In this document: positions 46,084 to 54,717 of the stretch, one piece after another
Layout: each line of letters opens with the position of its first letter
Position numbering within the stretch: position 1 is the stretch's first letter
Source of the DNA: Flavobacterium sp. ALD4
GTDB lineage: Bacteria; Bacteroidota; Bacteroidia; Flavobacteriales; Flavobacteriaceae
Length of the DNA: 64,000 nucleotides
Direction: 5' to 3'
Assembly (NCBI RefSeq): GCF_002836475.1
Contig: NZ_PJBJ01000023.1
Span: forward strand, 62,001-126,000
Translations under genes and position numbers: made by a program
Notes under the pieces: model-generated
The model's input: only the letters and a program-made list of their open reading frames with translations
What the model was told of the DNA's origin: nothing
Database searches by the model: none

Positions 46084-46467
46084 CTACAGGCGATTTTTCA
46101 CAAACTCAATCTCTGTTTTACCATGTGCTTTTGGCTTGCCGTCCTCTCCCAAGTTGACCATCGTAGTGCTGGCTATTGAAATAATCGTTTCGCGGGTCAT
46201 CATATTTCGAACCTCGCATTTTAGCGTAAGGGAACTGTTTCCAAACTTTACCACATCAATACCAATTTCGATAATATCTCCCTGCTTTGCGGAGCTTCTA
46301 AAATTAATTTCCGACATGTGTTTGGTCACCACTCTTTGATTTTCTAGTTGAATAATGGAGTATAAAGCCAATTCTTCATCTATCCAAGCTAGTAATTGAC
46401 CCCCAAATAAAGTTCCATTTGGATTTAGGTCTTCCGGTTTTATCCATTTTCTTGTGTGAAATCTCAT
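46084..46467 (-). CDS. Acyl-CoA thioesterase (hot-dog, YciA/ACOT type)
   Basis: 127 residues. The hot-dog motif region NPNGTLFGGQLLAWIDEELA, with the catalytic Asp in WIDEE, is typical of YciA-like thioesterases that hydrolyse acyl-CoA. MSEINFRSSAKQGDIIEIG follows as the second strand block. Single gene; a TACTTTCG near-consensus -7 box lies upstream. Confidence 0.9.
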   Translation of the reverse strand: MRFHTRKWIKPEDLNPNGTLFGGQLLAWIDEELALYSIIQLENQRVVTKHMSEINFRSSAKQGDIIEIGIDVVKFGNSSLTLKCEVRNMMTRETIISIASTTMVNLGEDGKPKAHGKTEIEFVKNRL

Positions 46468-46539
46468 CTTTTTTATTTTTTATAATGCGAAAGTAACCTA
46501 TCTCCGCTCATTTTTTTATAATTTTATAGAAAAAAAAAG

Positions 46540-46929
46540 ATGGATCAAAGAGATGTTTTTTTAAAAGAATTCCGTGGAGGTACAATAGGAAGTGTCGGTA
46601 CCCAATCCTCATCAGAGGAAATGTTTCAGAATCAGGTCCTGCGACCAATCTTAAAGCTGCAAAATGATTTATTTATTGCTTCTTTTAAAAATTATTCAGC
46701 CAAGTACAACCGCGATTTTCATTCTCAAACCACCGAGAAAAAGTTGGCAACCATTGAAAATGCAATTCAAAAGGACATTAAATACCGAAATGCATTAAAA
46801 GGAATCGTAATAGGATTATTCACGATAGAGGAATATTTGTTTTATCTCAAGAACTCATCAAATCTTAACAAAAGAATGATGACCATGCTAATTGAAAGGT
46901 TAAAAAGTCAAGTAAAACTGTTTGAATAG
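46540..46929 (+). CDS. Conserved Bacteroidetes protein, often mislabelled glyoxalase
   Basis: 129 residues, helical and soluble. The opening MDQRDVFLKEFRGGTIGSVG and the end NLNKRMMTMLIERLKSQVK recall a widespread flavobacterial family that databases frequently label glyoxalase. No metal-ligand pattern of the glyoxalase/VOC fold is present, so I do not accept that label. Function unknown. It lies just ahead of the esterase and ATP-grasp genes on the same strand. Confidence 0.65.
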   Translation: MDQRDVFLKEFRGGTIGSVGTQSSSEEMFQNQVLRPILKLQNDLFIASFKNYSAKYNRDFHSQTTEKKLATIENAIQKDIKYRNALKGIVIGLFTIEEYLFYLKNSSNLNKRMMTMLIERLKSQVKLFE

Positions 46930-47182
46930 CGTTTTATTAAATTTTCTGTTTCCGTAAAACATTGATTTTATATAAATTAACTCCATTTTAATCCAAAACC
47001 ACAGCCTACCACTATCGCTTTTATTTTAATATTCTCAATAAAATCAAGCTTTAGTGGCAAAATTATATGAATAATAAAAAATTTAGGTATCCCTACTATT
47101 TTTAATATAAAAAAAGGAATTATATAAGTAATTTATATAATCTGAACGAATATTTTCATTATTATTGTTAAAAGCAAAGTAT
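46930..47182. other. Intergenic region before the amide-ligase gene set
   Basis: AT-rich gap of about 250 nt without a gene. No consensus -7 box is evident for the downstream esterase. A TTG at 47165 opens the esterase frame, but I prefer the ATG at 47183. Confidence 0.35.
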
Positions 47183-47896
47183 ATGAAAGAGGAATATTTC
47201 AAGTGGTATTCTCCCAACCTAAGTAGAGAGATTGAAATGTTAGTTTTTGGACATTCCGGATATCCAATAATCCTATTTCCCACTTCAATGGGAAGTTACC
47301 ATGAAAATAAGGACATGGGCCTTATAGAGTCTGTTAAATGGTATGTAGAGCAAGGATTAATACAAATATTTTGTCCAGATAGCATTGATAAGGACAGCTT
47401 TTACAACAAGCACATTCACCCCGTCCATCGCATCGAAAACCATGTCAAATACGATAAAATGATATGCCACGAAATTGTGGAAAAAATAAAAAACAATACC
47501 CCGTCAGGTAAGGTTGCCGTTGCCGGTTGCAGTTTTGGGGGATATCATGCCTCCAACTTTGCTTTTAGACACCCCGGTTACGTCAGTCATATGTTTTCTA
47601 TGAGTGGTGCTTTTAATATCAAAAGCTTTCTGGAAGGTTTCCATAACGATGATGTGTTCTTTAACAGTCCTAAGGATTATTTATATGGATTAGAAGATCC
47701 CGAATTATGGAAAATGGATATCGTTCTAGGTACTTCCAATTGGGATATTTGTTTTGACTCCAATCTTAAATTAAGCAAGGTTTTGAGCGAAAGAAATATA
47801 CATCATTGGCTTGATATCCGTCAGGACAGAAAACATGACTGGCCGTTATGGAAGGAAATGTTTCCACATTACTTATCCCGAATCAAATTTTTATAA
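47183..47896 (+). CDS. Alpha/beta-hydrolase esterase (esterase D-like)
   Basis: 237 residues from the ATG at 47183. The nucleophile elbow is GCSFGG (Ser), and a C-terminal KHDWPLW supplies the catalytic His. No signal peptide; cytoplasmic. The fold resembles the putative-esterase/EstD family. First of a run of plus-strand genes leading to the ATP-grasp and GCS2 ligases; it might release or remodel the ligase product. Specificity unknown. A longer TTG start at 47165 is less likely. Confidence 0.82.
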   Translation: MKEEYFKWYSPNLSREIEMLVFGHSGYPIILFPTSMGSYHENKDMGLIESVKWYVEQGLIQIFCPDSIDKDSFYNKHIHPVHRIENHVKYDKMICHEIVEKIKNNTPSGKVAVAGCSFGGYHASNFAFRHPGYVSHMFSMSGAFNIKSFLEGFHNDDVFFNSPKDYLYGLEDPELWKMDIVLGTSNWDICFDSNLKLSKVLSERNIHHWLDIRQDRKHDWPLWKEMFPHYLSRIKFL

Positions 47897-47955
47897 AGTC
47901 AGGGATTGAGCACAAAAAACACAATAGCATTAATTCATAAGTCAAAAAATAAAAA

Positions 47956-48903
47956 ATGAAAAAAATTGGAATTTTATTTGGGATGGAAGAAACCTACCCT
48001 CAGGCGTTTATAGACCGTATTAATTCGAAAAACGAAAAAGGAATTATTGCTGAGGCAGTTTCTATTGAAAAGGTTGTTCAAAATAAAGACGGAGAATATG
48101 CAGTAATCATTGACCGTATCTCTCAAGACGTTCCCTTTTATCGTGCATATCTGAAAAATGCCGCATTAACGGGGACAAATGTGATAAATAACCCTTTCTG
48201 GTGGAGTGCTGATGATAAGTTTTTCAATAATGGATTGGCCGATACTCTTGGAGTGCCGTTGCCCAATACTGTTTTGTTACCCTCTGCAGAACATCCAACA
48301 GATACTACCGGTAAATCATTCAGGAACTTAAAATTTCCGATGGATTGGGAAGGTATTTTTGATTACGTGAAGTTTCCTGCATACATGAAGCCGTATGCTG
48401 GTGGTGGATGGAAAAACGTATATCGTTTAGAAAACAAAGAAGAATTCTGGCAGAAACATCAGGAGACAGGCCAACTGGTTATGATGCTTCAGGAAGAGAT
48501 TGTTTTTACTGAATATTTTAGAGTGTATTGCCTCGGCTGTAAAGCGGTTAGAATCATGCAATACGAACCAAGAAATGCACCTCACCTGCGTTATGTGATT
48601 GATGGCCCACCAGTGGATAAAAAATTACTCGCCACCGTAAAAGACTACACCTTGAGACTTTGCAAAGGATTAGGTTATGATTTCAACACAGTGGAGTTTG
48701 CAGTCCGTGACGGCATCCCCTATGCCATTGATTTCGGTAATCCTGCACCTGATGCTGAATTAACCTCTGTAGGCGAAGAAAACTTTGAATGGGTAGTGGA
48801 AGAATCTGCTAAAATGGCCATTGCTGCTGCAAAAAAACAAAAGCCAGGAAAAATGAATCTGACTTGGGGAACTTTTATGAAAGATGCGGTAACAGCGAAA
48901 TAA
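47956..48903 (+). CDS. ATP-grasp ligase, RimK-like (1 of 3)
   Basis: 315 residues. ATP-grasp lobe elements: YMKPYAGGGWKNVYR (phosphate-binding lysine and glycine loop) near residue 147, VMMLQEEI as the adenine-contacting strand, then FAVRDGIPYAIDFGNPAPDAE, whose Asp and Asn are the Mg-binding pair. Such enzymes join a carboxylate to an amine via acyl-phosphate. It precedes the GCS2-type ligase by 158 nt. Together with the other ligases it suggests stepwise assembly of an amide or peptide-like compound; substrates unknown. Confidence 0.85.
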   Translation: MKKIGILFGMEETYPQAFIDRINSKNEKGIIAEAVSIEKVVQNKDGEYAVIIDRISQDVPFYRAYLKNAALTGTNVINNPFWWSADDKFFNNGLADTLGVPLPNTVLLPSAEHPTDTTGKSFRNLKFPMDWEGIFDYVKFPAYMKPYAGGGWKNVYRLENKEEFWQKHQETGQLVMMLQEEIVFTEYFRVYCLGCKAVRIMQYEPRNAPHLRYVIDGPPVDKKLLATVKDYTLRLCKGLGYDFNTVEFAVRDGIPYAIDFGNPAPDAELTSVGEENFEWVVEESAKMAIAAAKKQKPGKMNLTWGTFMKDAVTAK

Positions 48904-49061
48904 ATTTCTCAGGAATCCGAGTGCATCTCACAGATAGTCTTAAAGGATCGGGAGAAACTTGTATGTCGTTTAAAAAAGCAGGTGTATTGTATCCTCCTGT
49001 ATCTTCAGGCACGAAAACTGCATGACTTCAGGAAGGAATTGCTTTTAAAAAAATTTAAAAA

Positions 49062-50168
49062 ATGAAAAAATTACCTGCATTCACACTTGGTGTTGAAGAA
49101 GAATATCAAATTATCGACCCTGAAACGAGAGACTTGCGTTCGCATTTGTCGAAAATTGTTGATGGAGCCAAGATCATATTAAACGAACAAGTAAAAGCAG
49201 AAATGCACCAGTCTGTCGTGGAAGTCGGGACAAATATATGTAGGAATGTACACGAAGCCGAAAAAGAAATTAAATTTCTACGAACGAAAATTGTTGAATT
49301 AGCAGATAAACAAGGATTGATTGTGGGTGGCGCCGGAACACATCCCTTTTCAAAATGGCAAGACCAGCCTATCACTGACGACCCGCGATACCATAACATT
49401 GTGAACGAGTTGCAGGATGCGGCACGCTCAAATTTAATATTTGGAATGCATTGTCATGTGGGAATTGAAAATCGCGAAATAGGATTAAAATTAATGAATC
49501 AAGCTTGTTATTTTTTGCCTCATATATTTGCGCTTTCGACTAATTCTCCTTTTTGGGAAGGCCGACATACCGGCTACAAATCCTTTCGAACAAAAGTATT
49601 TGATAAGTTCCCAAGAACTGGATTACCGGAATATTTCGAATCAGTAGCCTCCTACGATAATTTCCTAGACACCTTGGTGAAGACCAACTGCATTGATAAC
49701 CCAAAGAAGATTTGGTGGGATTTGCGCTTGCATCCCTTTTACGATACGATTGAATTCCGCATTTGCGACATGAGTTTAACGGTTGAAGAGACCATGTGTA
49801 TAGTCGCTGTCATACAGGCCGTTGTAGCTAAGTTATATAAGCTGAACCAGCAAAACTTAAGTTTTAATATTTACAGACTAGCACTGATAAAAGAAAATAA
49901 ATTCCGGGCTTCACGTTATGGAATCGAAGGGCACATGATTGATTTCGGACTTCAAAAAGAAGTGGAAACAAGAGTGCTGATTCTCGAATTATTAGATTTT
50001 GTCGATGATGTCGTAGATGAATTAGGAAGCCGTGATCAAATTAGTTATGTGCATCAGATATTAAAAAACGGAACTGGAGCAGCTAAACAATTGGCTGTAT
50101 TTGAGAAAACGAATGACATAACAAAAGTGGTCGATTTTATAACGGATGAATTCACTAAGGGCTTGTAA
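49062..50168 (+). CDS. GCS2-type carboxylate-amine ligase (YbdK-like)
   Basis: 368 residues, glutamate-cysteine ligase family 2. It has GVEEEYQIIDPET at the start (the EEE metal site), EMHQSVVEVGTNICRN near residue 50, GAGTHPFSKW, GMHCHVGIE near 130, and EFRICDMSLTVEET near 230. All the catalytic blocks of the family are present. YbdK-type enzymes form gamma-glutamyl or other amide bonds with ATP. Central gene of the plus-strand ligase set. Confidence 0.92.
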   Translation: MKKLPAFTLGVEEEYQIIDPETRDLRSHLSKIVDGAKIILNEQVKAEMHQSVVEVGTNICRNVHEAEKEIKFLRTKIVELADKQGLIVGGAGTHPFSKWQDQPITDDPRYHNIVNELQDAARSNLIFGMHCHVGIENREIGLKLMNQACYFLPHIFALSTNSPFWEGRHTGYKSFRTKVFDKFPRTGLPEYFESVASYDNFLDTLVKTNCIDNPKKIWWDLRLHPFYDTIEFRICDMSLTVEETMCIVAVIQAVVAKLYKLNQQNLSFNIYRLALIKENKFRASRYGIEGHMIDFGLQKEVETRVLILELLDFVDDVVDELGSRDQISYVHQILKNGTGAAKQLAVFEKTNDITKVVDFITDEFTKGL

Positions 50169-50178
50169 ATTATTAGAT

Positions 50179-50186
50179 TACCTTTG
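50179..50186 (+). promoter_or_regulatory. Internal -7 box ahead of the amidotransferase gene
   Basis: TACCTTTG fits TAnnTTTG, 28 nt upstream of the ATG at 50215. The GATase and second ATP-grasp gene may be transcribed separately from the GCS2 gene. Confidence 0.45.
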
Positions 50187-50214
50187 TTACCTACTTTGAT
50201 TAAAGAGAGCCCCC

Positions 50215-51045
50215 ATGAATAAGAAAAAAATAACAATAGCCCTTTTAGATATGTACGACGGAATACCCAATCAGGGAATGCGCTGTCTAATTGACATAAT
50301 AAACCGATTTACTCCTTTAGTAAGTTTCCAAATATATGATGTAAGGAGAAAATGTGAAATACCCGAAATCGGTCAATACGACATCTATATTTCCACGGGA
50401 GGCCCAGGAAATCCATTAGTTGGTGACGGGACCTGGGATATAAAATATTACGAATTTATTGATGCCTTAAGCAAATGGAATCTTGAAAATCCAGTAAAAA
50501 AGCACGTGTTGTTCATTTGTCATTCCTTTCAGATGGCTTGCCAGCATTTTGGTCTTGCGGAAATCACGAAAAGAAATGATACTTCCTTCGGAGTGATGAA
50601 GATGCATAAGACGATAGAAGGTCAAACTGATCCTCTTTTTGAAGGATTAAATGATCCTTTTTATGCTATTGATTCCAGGGATTACCAAGTGGTACAGCCT
50701 AAGCTAAGTGTTTTTAAGAAAAAGGGCGCCAAAATTATTTGCTTGGAAAAGATAAGAGACCATGTGCAATACGAACGCGCAATTATGGCCGTGCGATTCA
50801 CGGATTACTTTGTGGGAACACAATTCCATCCTGAAGCAGATCCCATAAGTTTCGTTTCCCATCTTAGAAACAAGGAGGCCAAAGAAAAAATAAAAAGCAT
50901 GAAAGGCGAAAAGAAATTCAAAATTATGCTTGAAGATTTAATGGATGATGACAAGATCTACAGAACAAATGAAACTTTGATTCCTAATTTTCTTCGTACA
51001 GCCATAAATGATCTGATGAAAACAAAAAAGATGTTATCCAATTAA
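50215..51045 (+). CDS. Class I glutamine amidotransferase-like protein
   Basis: 276 residues. The Cys-His-Glu triad is recognisable: Cys in the elbow LFICHSFQMA, His and Glu in TQFHPEADP. The elbow departs from the standard GxCxGxQ, with Phe and Ser at the two glycine positions, so ammonia release from glutamine may be altered or a different amide may be cleaved. The STGGPGNPL oxyanion-loop segment is intact. A basic C-terminal tail of ~70 residues is unusual. Followed after 15 nt by an ATP-grasp-like ligase, which fits transfer of ammonia or cleavage of a gamma-glutamyl group. Confidence 0.85.
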   Translation: MNKKKITIALLDMYDGIPNQGMRCLIDIINRFTPLVSFQIYDVRRKCEIPEIGQYDIYISTGGPGNPLVGDGTWDIKYYEFIDALSKWNLENPVKKHVLFICHSFQMACQHFGLAEITKRNDTSFGVMKMHKTIEGQTDPLFEGLNDPFYAIDSRDYQVVQPKLSVFKKKGAKIICLEKIRDHVQYERAIMAVRFTDYFVGTQFHPEADPISFVSHLRNKEAKEKIKSMKGEKKFKIMLEDLMDDDKIYRTNETLIPNFLRTAINDLMKTKKMLSN

Positions 51046-51060
51046 CCCCACCAACCCGTC

Positions 51061-52251
51061 ATGATTTCAAAATATCGAAAACTATTCAATGCGCAATTCA
51101 CGGAAAAAAAGTATCAGCAATTAAAAGCTGATATCGCCTCCGATTTTGATTATGAGCCCACTTTTCGAATAGGGGAAACTCCTTTTTTTATATCTGACGA
51201 GCTGAAAGAACAATTAATCGAGGGCTGTAATAATGTTATATCTTTGATTCAAAAAGAGGAATTTAAGTCTTTGACAGATAAAGCACTGGAGTTAAACAAT
51301 AAAGTGCCCAATGAAGATGACCACACTACTTTTCTGGCCATTGACTTTGGAATCTGCGAGGAGGATGGCGCTGTAATTCCAAAGTTGATAGAAGTGCAAG
51401 GATTTCCTTCCTTGTATAATTACCAATCTAATTTATACGATAAATTCGTAAATCAGTATCCTTTCCTCAACGAGTTAACTCCGTTCTTTAATGGTATCGA
51501 CCCAAAGGAATATCTGAAGATTATAGAAGAGGTAATCTGCAACCATCATCCCAAGGAAAATGTCATTTTACTCGAAATAGAGCCGGAAAAGCAAAACACG
51601 AAAATTGATTTTTACTACTGTAAAAGAGATATCGGAATACCGGTTGTTTGTGTAACGGAACTAATTAAAAAAGGCAGACAGCTGTTTTATAAAAATGAAA
51701 ATGGCGAGGATGTACTTGTAAAACGAATTTACAATAGGGTAATTTTTGATGAATTGGATTTGCGGACAGATTTGAAATTAGAATTCAGTTTCTCCGATGA
51801 TCTGGACGTCGAATGGGCAGGGCATCCCAATTGGTTTTTCAGAATCAGTAAATTCATACTACCTTTCTTAAAAGGGAAATATTTCATCGAAACGACATTG
51901 TTGAGTGACTTAACTGAAATTCCTGAAGATTTAGAAAATTACGTTTTAAAACCTTTATTTTCTTTTTCTGGAACGGGGGTTATTTTTCATGTAACGAAAG
52001 AAGATATCGAAGCTGTCGTGGAAAAAGAACTTTATATTCTTCAAAAAAAGGTCAACTACATTCCTATAGTACAATCCCCTGACGGTAAGGTAAAAGCGGA
52101 AGTCCGCATACTATGTGTTTGGAAAAAAGAAGATGCTGCTCCTACTCTATTGTGCAACCTCGTGCGTTTGAGCCGAGGCGAAATGATTGGAGTGAAATTC
52201 AATAAAGACAAAGACTGGGTTGGTGGAACTATAGGTTTATTCGAAAGATAA
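51061..52251 (+). CDS. ATP-grasp-like protein (2 of 3)
   Basis: 396 residues. The central LKPLFSFSGTGVIFHV is an ATP-grasp phosphate-binding loop, and KAEVRILCVW is the following strand. The N-terminal ~240 residues are unlike standard pre-ATP-grasp domains, and the metal-binding Glu/Asn pair is not obvious. It could be a divergent or circularly permuted member. Last of the plus-strand set, converging with the DUF4240 gene 6 nt away. Confidence 0.65.
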   Translation: MISKYRKLFNAQFTEKKYQQLKADIASDFDYEPTFRIGETPFFISDELKEQLIEGCNNVISLIQKEEFKSLTDKALELNNKVPNEDDHTTFLAIDFGICEEDGAVIPKLIEVQGFPSLYNYQSNLYDKFVNQYPFLNELTPFFNGIDPKEYLKIIEEVICNHHPKENVILLEIEPEKQNTKIDFYYCKRDIGIPVVCVTELIKKGRQLFYKNENGEDVLVKRIYNRVIFDELDLRTDLKLEFSFSDDLDVEWAGHPNWFFRISKFILPFLKGKYFIETTLLSDLTEIPEDLENYVLKPLFSFSGTGVIFHVTKEDIEAVVEKELYILQKKVNYIPIVQSPDGKVKAEVRILCVWKKEDAAPTLLCNLVRLSRGEMIGVKFNKDKDWVGGTIGLFER

Positions 52252-52256
52252 CTGTC

Positions 52257-52952
52257 CTATTTCCAAAGTTTTTCAAATAGAACTGGGCAAACTTTCCCCA
52301 TAGTTGTAGGCTCATCTGGGTTCCAATTGAATTTTAACAAAGGATAGTTTTCGTCATTTGTCACGAAAGTATCATAGTCGATATAGGAATATAAATCTTC
52401 GCCCGTTTTGTTTTTAAATGCATTCATCGCCACATACCAAAACCCTTCAAACTCATAGGATTCCTTGCCTTCAATAACTTCATCGATTAAAGTGTCAGGA
52501 TTCGATTTTACGTGGTAAAAAACTTCTTTACCCTGGGAAATCAACCAACATCTAAAATACTCAAATCCGCCATCAGAGCAACCGCCGCTTACAATATAAG
52601 CCGCACACCATAATTCTGGATTATAGCTGTCAAAAAGAAGTTTGTCTGTTCTTAAACGGAAGCCTATCATTTCTTGGGGAGTCAACTTCTCAATTGCTGA
52701 AACTAAATAAAGTTCTTGATCCTCTTGATTTGTGGTTTCATGCAGCGAACTGTCAATTAGTGCCCAATAGACTTCCTCGTCTAACATTTCACTCGATTTT
52801 GAAAGCGATATGGAATCAAGATTAATCGGAGCCACAATATCAAAGTTTTCAATATTATCCAATGACTCTCCCTGATTTTGCGAATTGTTTTGACCAAAAA
52901 CAGTAATACTGAAGAGTAAAAATAAAGATAATAGTGAAATGGAATTTCTCAT
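52257..52952 (-). CDS. Secreted DUF4240 protein
   Basis: 231 residues from the ATG at 52952. A signal peptide (cleavage near VFG-QNN) is followed by a DUF4240 domain (about 60-215) with EEVYWALIDSS and AAYIVSGGCSDGGFEYFRCW, the family's cysteine-containing centre. DUF4240 proteins are of unknown function and are usually cytoplasmic; an exported form next to a secreted M1 peptidase is notable. Last gene of the minus-strand set, 6 nt from the convergent ligase gene. Confidence 0.78.
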   Translation of the reverse strand: MRNSISLLSLFLLFSITVFGQNNSQNQGESLDNIENFDIVAPINLDSISLSKSSEMLDEEVYWALIDSSLHETTNQEDQELYLVSAIEKLTPQEMIGFRLRTDKLLFDSYNPELWCAAYIVSGGCSDGGFEYFRCWLISQGKEVFYHVKSNPDTLIDEVIEGKESYEFEGFWYVAMNAFKNKTGEDLYSYIDYDTFVTNDENYPLLKFNWNPDEPTTMGKVCPVLFEKLWK

Positions 52953-53010
52953 AAAACAAAAGGAATTTGACAATTTGGTTTTTTATACACCTGTGTAAAA
53001 TTAACTAATT

Positions 53011-54666
53011 TTATTCTGTTATATCAAATTCCGCTACATAAAAATTAGGATCAATTTTAAGTTGTGGCTTTTCCGCGGTAATGGTATCACTTGCCCAATC
53101 TGTATTTGGTTTAAGCCATTTTTCTTCGCCGTTCAGGAAAATTTTAACCGGCATATTGAAGCCGTTAACACAGTTAGTCCAGCGAAACCCCAGGGTACTG
53201 TCTTTGAAGAAGTACTCTAATGTTGGTATTCTGGTGTCCCTTAAATATTGATTAAAGAAAGGCTCTAAATCCATTCCGACAGCGACACTCAAATAATCTT
53301 CAATCTGTTTTGTGTTAACCGTCTGATGATAAAAAGTGCTGTTTAAACCTCTTAATATAGTTCTCCATTTTTCATCGTTATTTAGAATTTGGCGTAAATT
53401 ATGCAGCATATTGGCACCTTTGTAGTACATATCACTCGAGCCTTCATTGTTTACATCATAGTGACCTATAATTGGTTTATCGTTTTGAATATTTTTCCTT
53501 ATTCCTCTTACGTATTCAAAACCGGCCTCTTTCCCATAATAATATTCGACAAAAAGACTTTCAGAGTAGTTGGTGAAACTCTCATGAATCCACATATCTG
53601 CGATATCTTTATAGGTGATGTTATTGGCAAACCATTCATGCCCAGATTCATGTATAATGATAAAATCAAATTTAAGACCCCAGCCTGTTCCGCTCAAATC
53701 CCTGCCTCTGTATCCATTCTTAAAGCCGTTCCCATAGGTGACTGAACTTTGATGTTCCATCCCTAAATAAGTAGCTTCTACCAGTTTGTAACTGTCTTCA
53801 TAAAACGGATAAGGTCCAAACCAGTGCTCAAAAGCTTTCAGCATGCGAGGAATATCTTTAAATTGTTCTTTAGCTTTCGCCAAATTGTCTCTCAAAACAT
53901 AGTAATTACAATCTAAATCTCCTTTTTCCCCTTTGTATTTTTCCGAGAAGGAAACGTAATCCCCAATATTTATATTTACGCCATAATTATTGATGGGATT
54001 TGACACATACCAGTTAAACGTTTTTGTTCCGTCCCTTAATTTTTTAACACTAAGCAAACGACCGTTAGATACATTAGTCAGATTTCCGGGAACGTTTACA
54101 CTGATAAGCATACTTTCTACCTCGTCGTACATATGATCCTTGTTAGGCCACCATACACTGGCGCCCAACCCCTGACAAGAAGATGCTATAAATGGGTTAC
54201 CATTGCTGTCTTTTTTCCAAGTAATACCTCCGTCCCATGGCGGGTTGACAGCCACTTTTGGTTTACCACCATAGAAAACGGTAAGTTCCTTTACAGCACC
54301 TAATTTTTGAAGCGCAACCAACTCAATAAAAAAGACATTCCCTTCTCTATTATATTCTAGTTCGACGCCATCCTGGATTACTTTATAAATTTCTAAAGGA
54401 TTTTGCAGATCGATTTGCATTCGGTCGTATTCTTGTACTACTTGATATTTAATGGTATTGGAACCTGTTATGGTGCTGTCCTTTGGGTTCACTTTAATAT
54501 CCAAATGATAGTGCTTCACGTCCCACCACTCTCTTTCTTTAGTAATACTTCCCCTCAAACTGTCCTGTTTGGTAAACACCACTTCCGACTTATTTAAAAG
54601 TCCTTGGGCAGCACTACTATTTGAAATGAATACTGCAGCACAAATAATAACAAAATTTTTTTTCAT
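53011..54666 (-). CDS. Secreted M1-family metallopeptidase
   Basis: 551 residues with a signal peptide (cleavage near SAAQ). Gluzincin motif HESGHEWFANNITYKDIADM, with the third zinc ligand Glu in WIHESF 18-19 residues on. The substrate-side motif is GMEHQSSVTYG (a variant of GAMEN). Removes N-terminal residues from peptides in the periplasm or outside. It is shorter than aminopeptidase N, like the leukotriene-A4-hydrolase-size bacterial forms. Part of the minus-strand set with M17 and ATP-grasp genes. Confidence 0.92.
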   Translation of the reverse strand: MKKNFVIICAAVFISNSSAAQGLLNKSEVVFTKQDSLRGSITKEREWWDVKHYHLDIKVNPKDSTITGSNTIKYQVVQEYDRMQIDLQNPLEIYKVIQDGVELEYNREGNVFFIELVALQKLGAVKELTVFYGGKPKVAVNPPWDGGITWKKDSNGNPFIASSCQGLGASVWWPNKDHMYDEVESMLISVNVPGNLTNVSNGRLLSVKKLRDGTKTFNWYVSNPINNYGVNINIGDYVSFSEKYKGEKGDLDCNYYVLRDNLAKAKEQFKDIPRMLKAFEHWFGPYPFYEDSYKLVEATYLGMEHQSSVTYGNGFKNGYRGRDLSGTGWGLKFDFIIIHESGHEWFANNITYKDIADMWIHESFTNYSESLFVEYYYGKEAGFEYVRGIRKNIQNDKPIIGHYDVNNEGSSDMYYKGANMLHNLRQILNNDEKWRTILRGLNSTFYHQTVNTKQIEDYLSVAVGMDLEPFFNQYLRDTRIPTLEYFFKDSTLGFRWTNCVNGFNMPVKIFLNGEEKWLKPNTDWASDTITAEKPQLKIDPNFYVAEFDITE

Positions 54667-54717
54667 GAATGCGGAAACTTTTAATGCAACTCTATTTTTA
54701 AATTGGAACTATTACTA

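Noticed and set aside
47165..47182. TTG start for the esterase
   Set aside because: Adds six residues with no support; the ATG at 47183 fits the family start.
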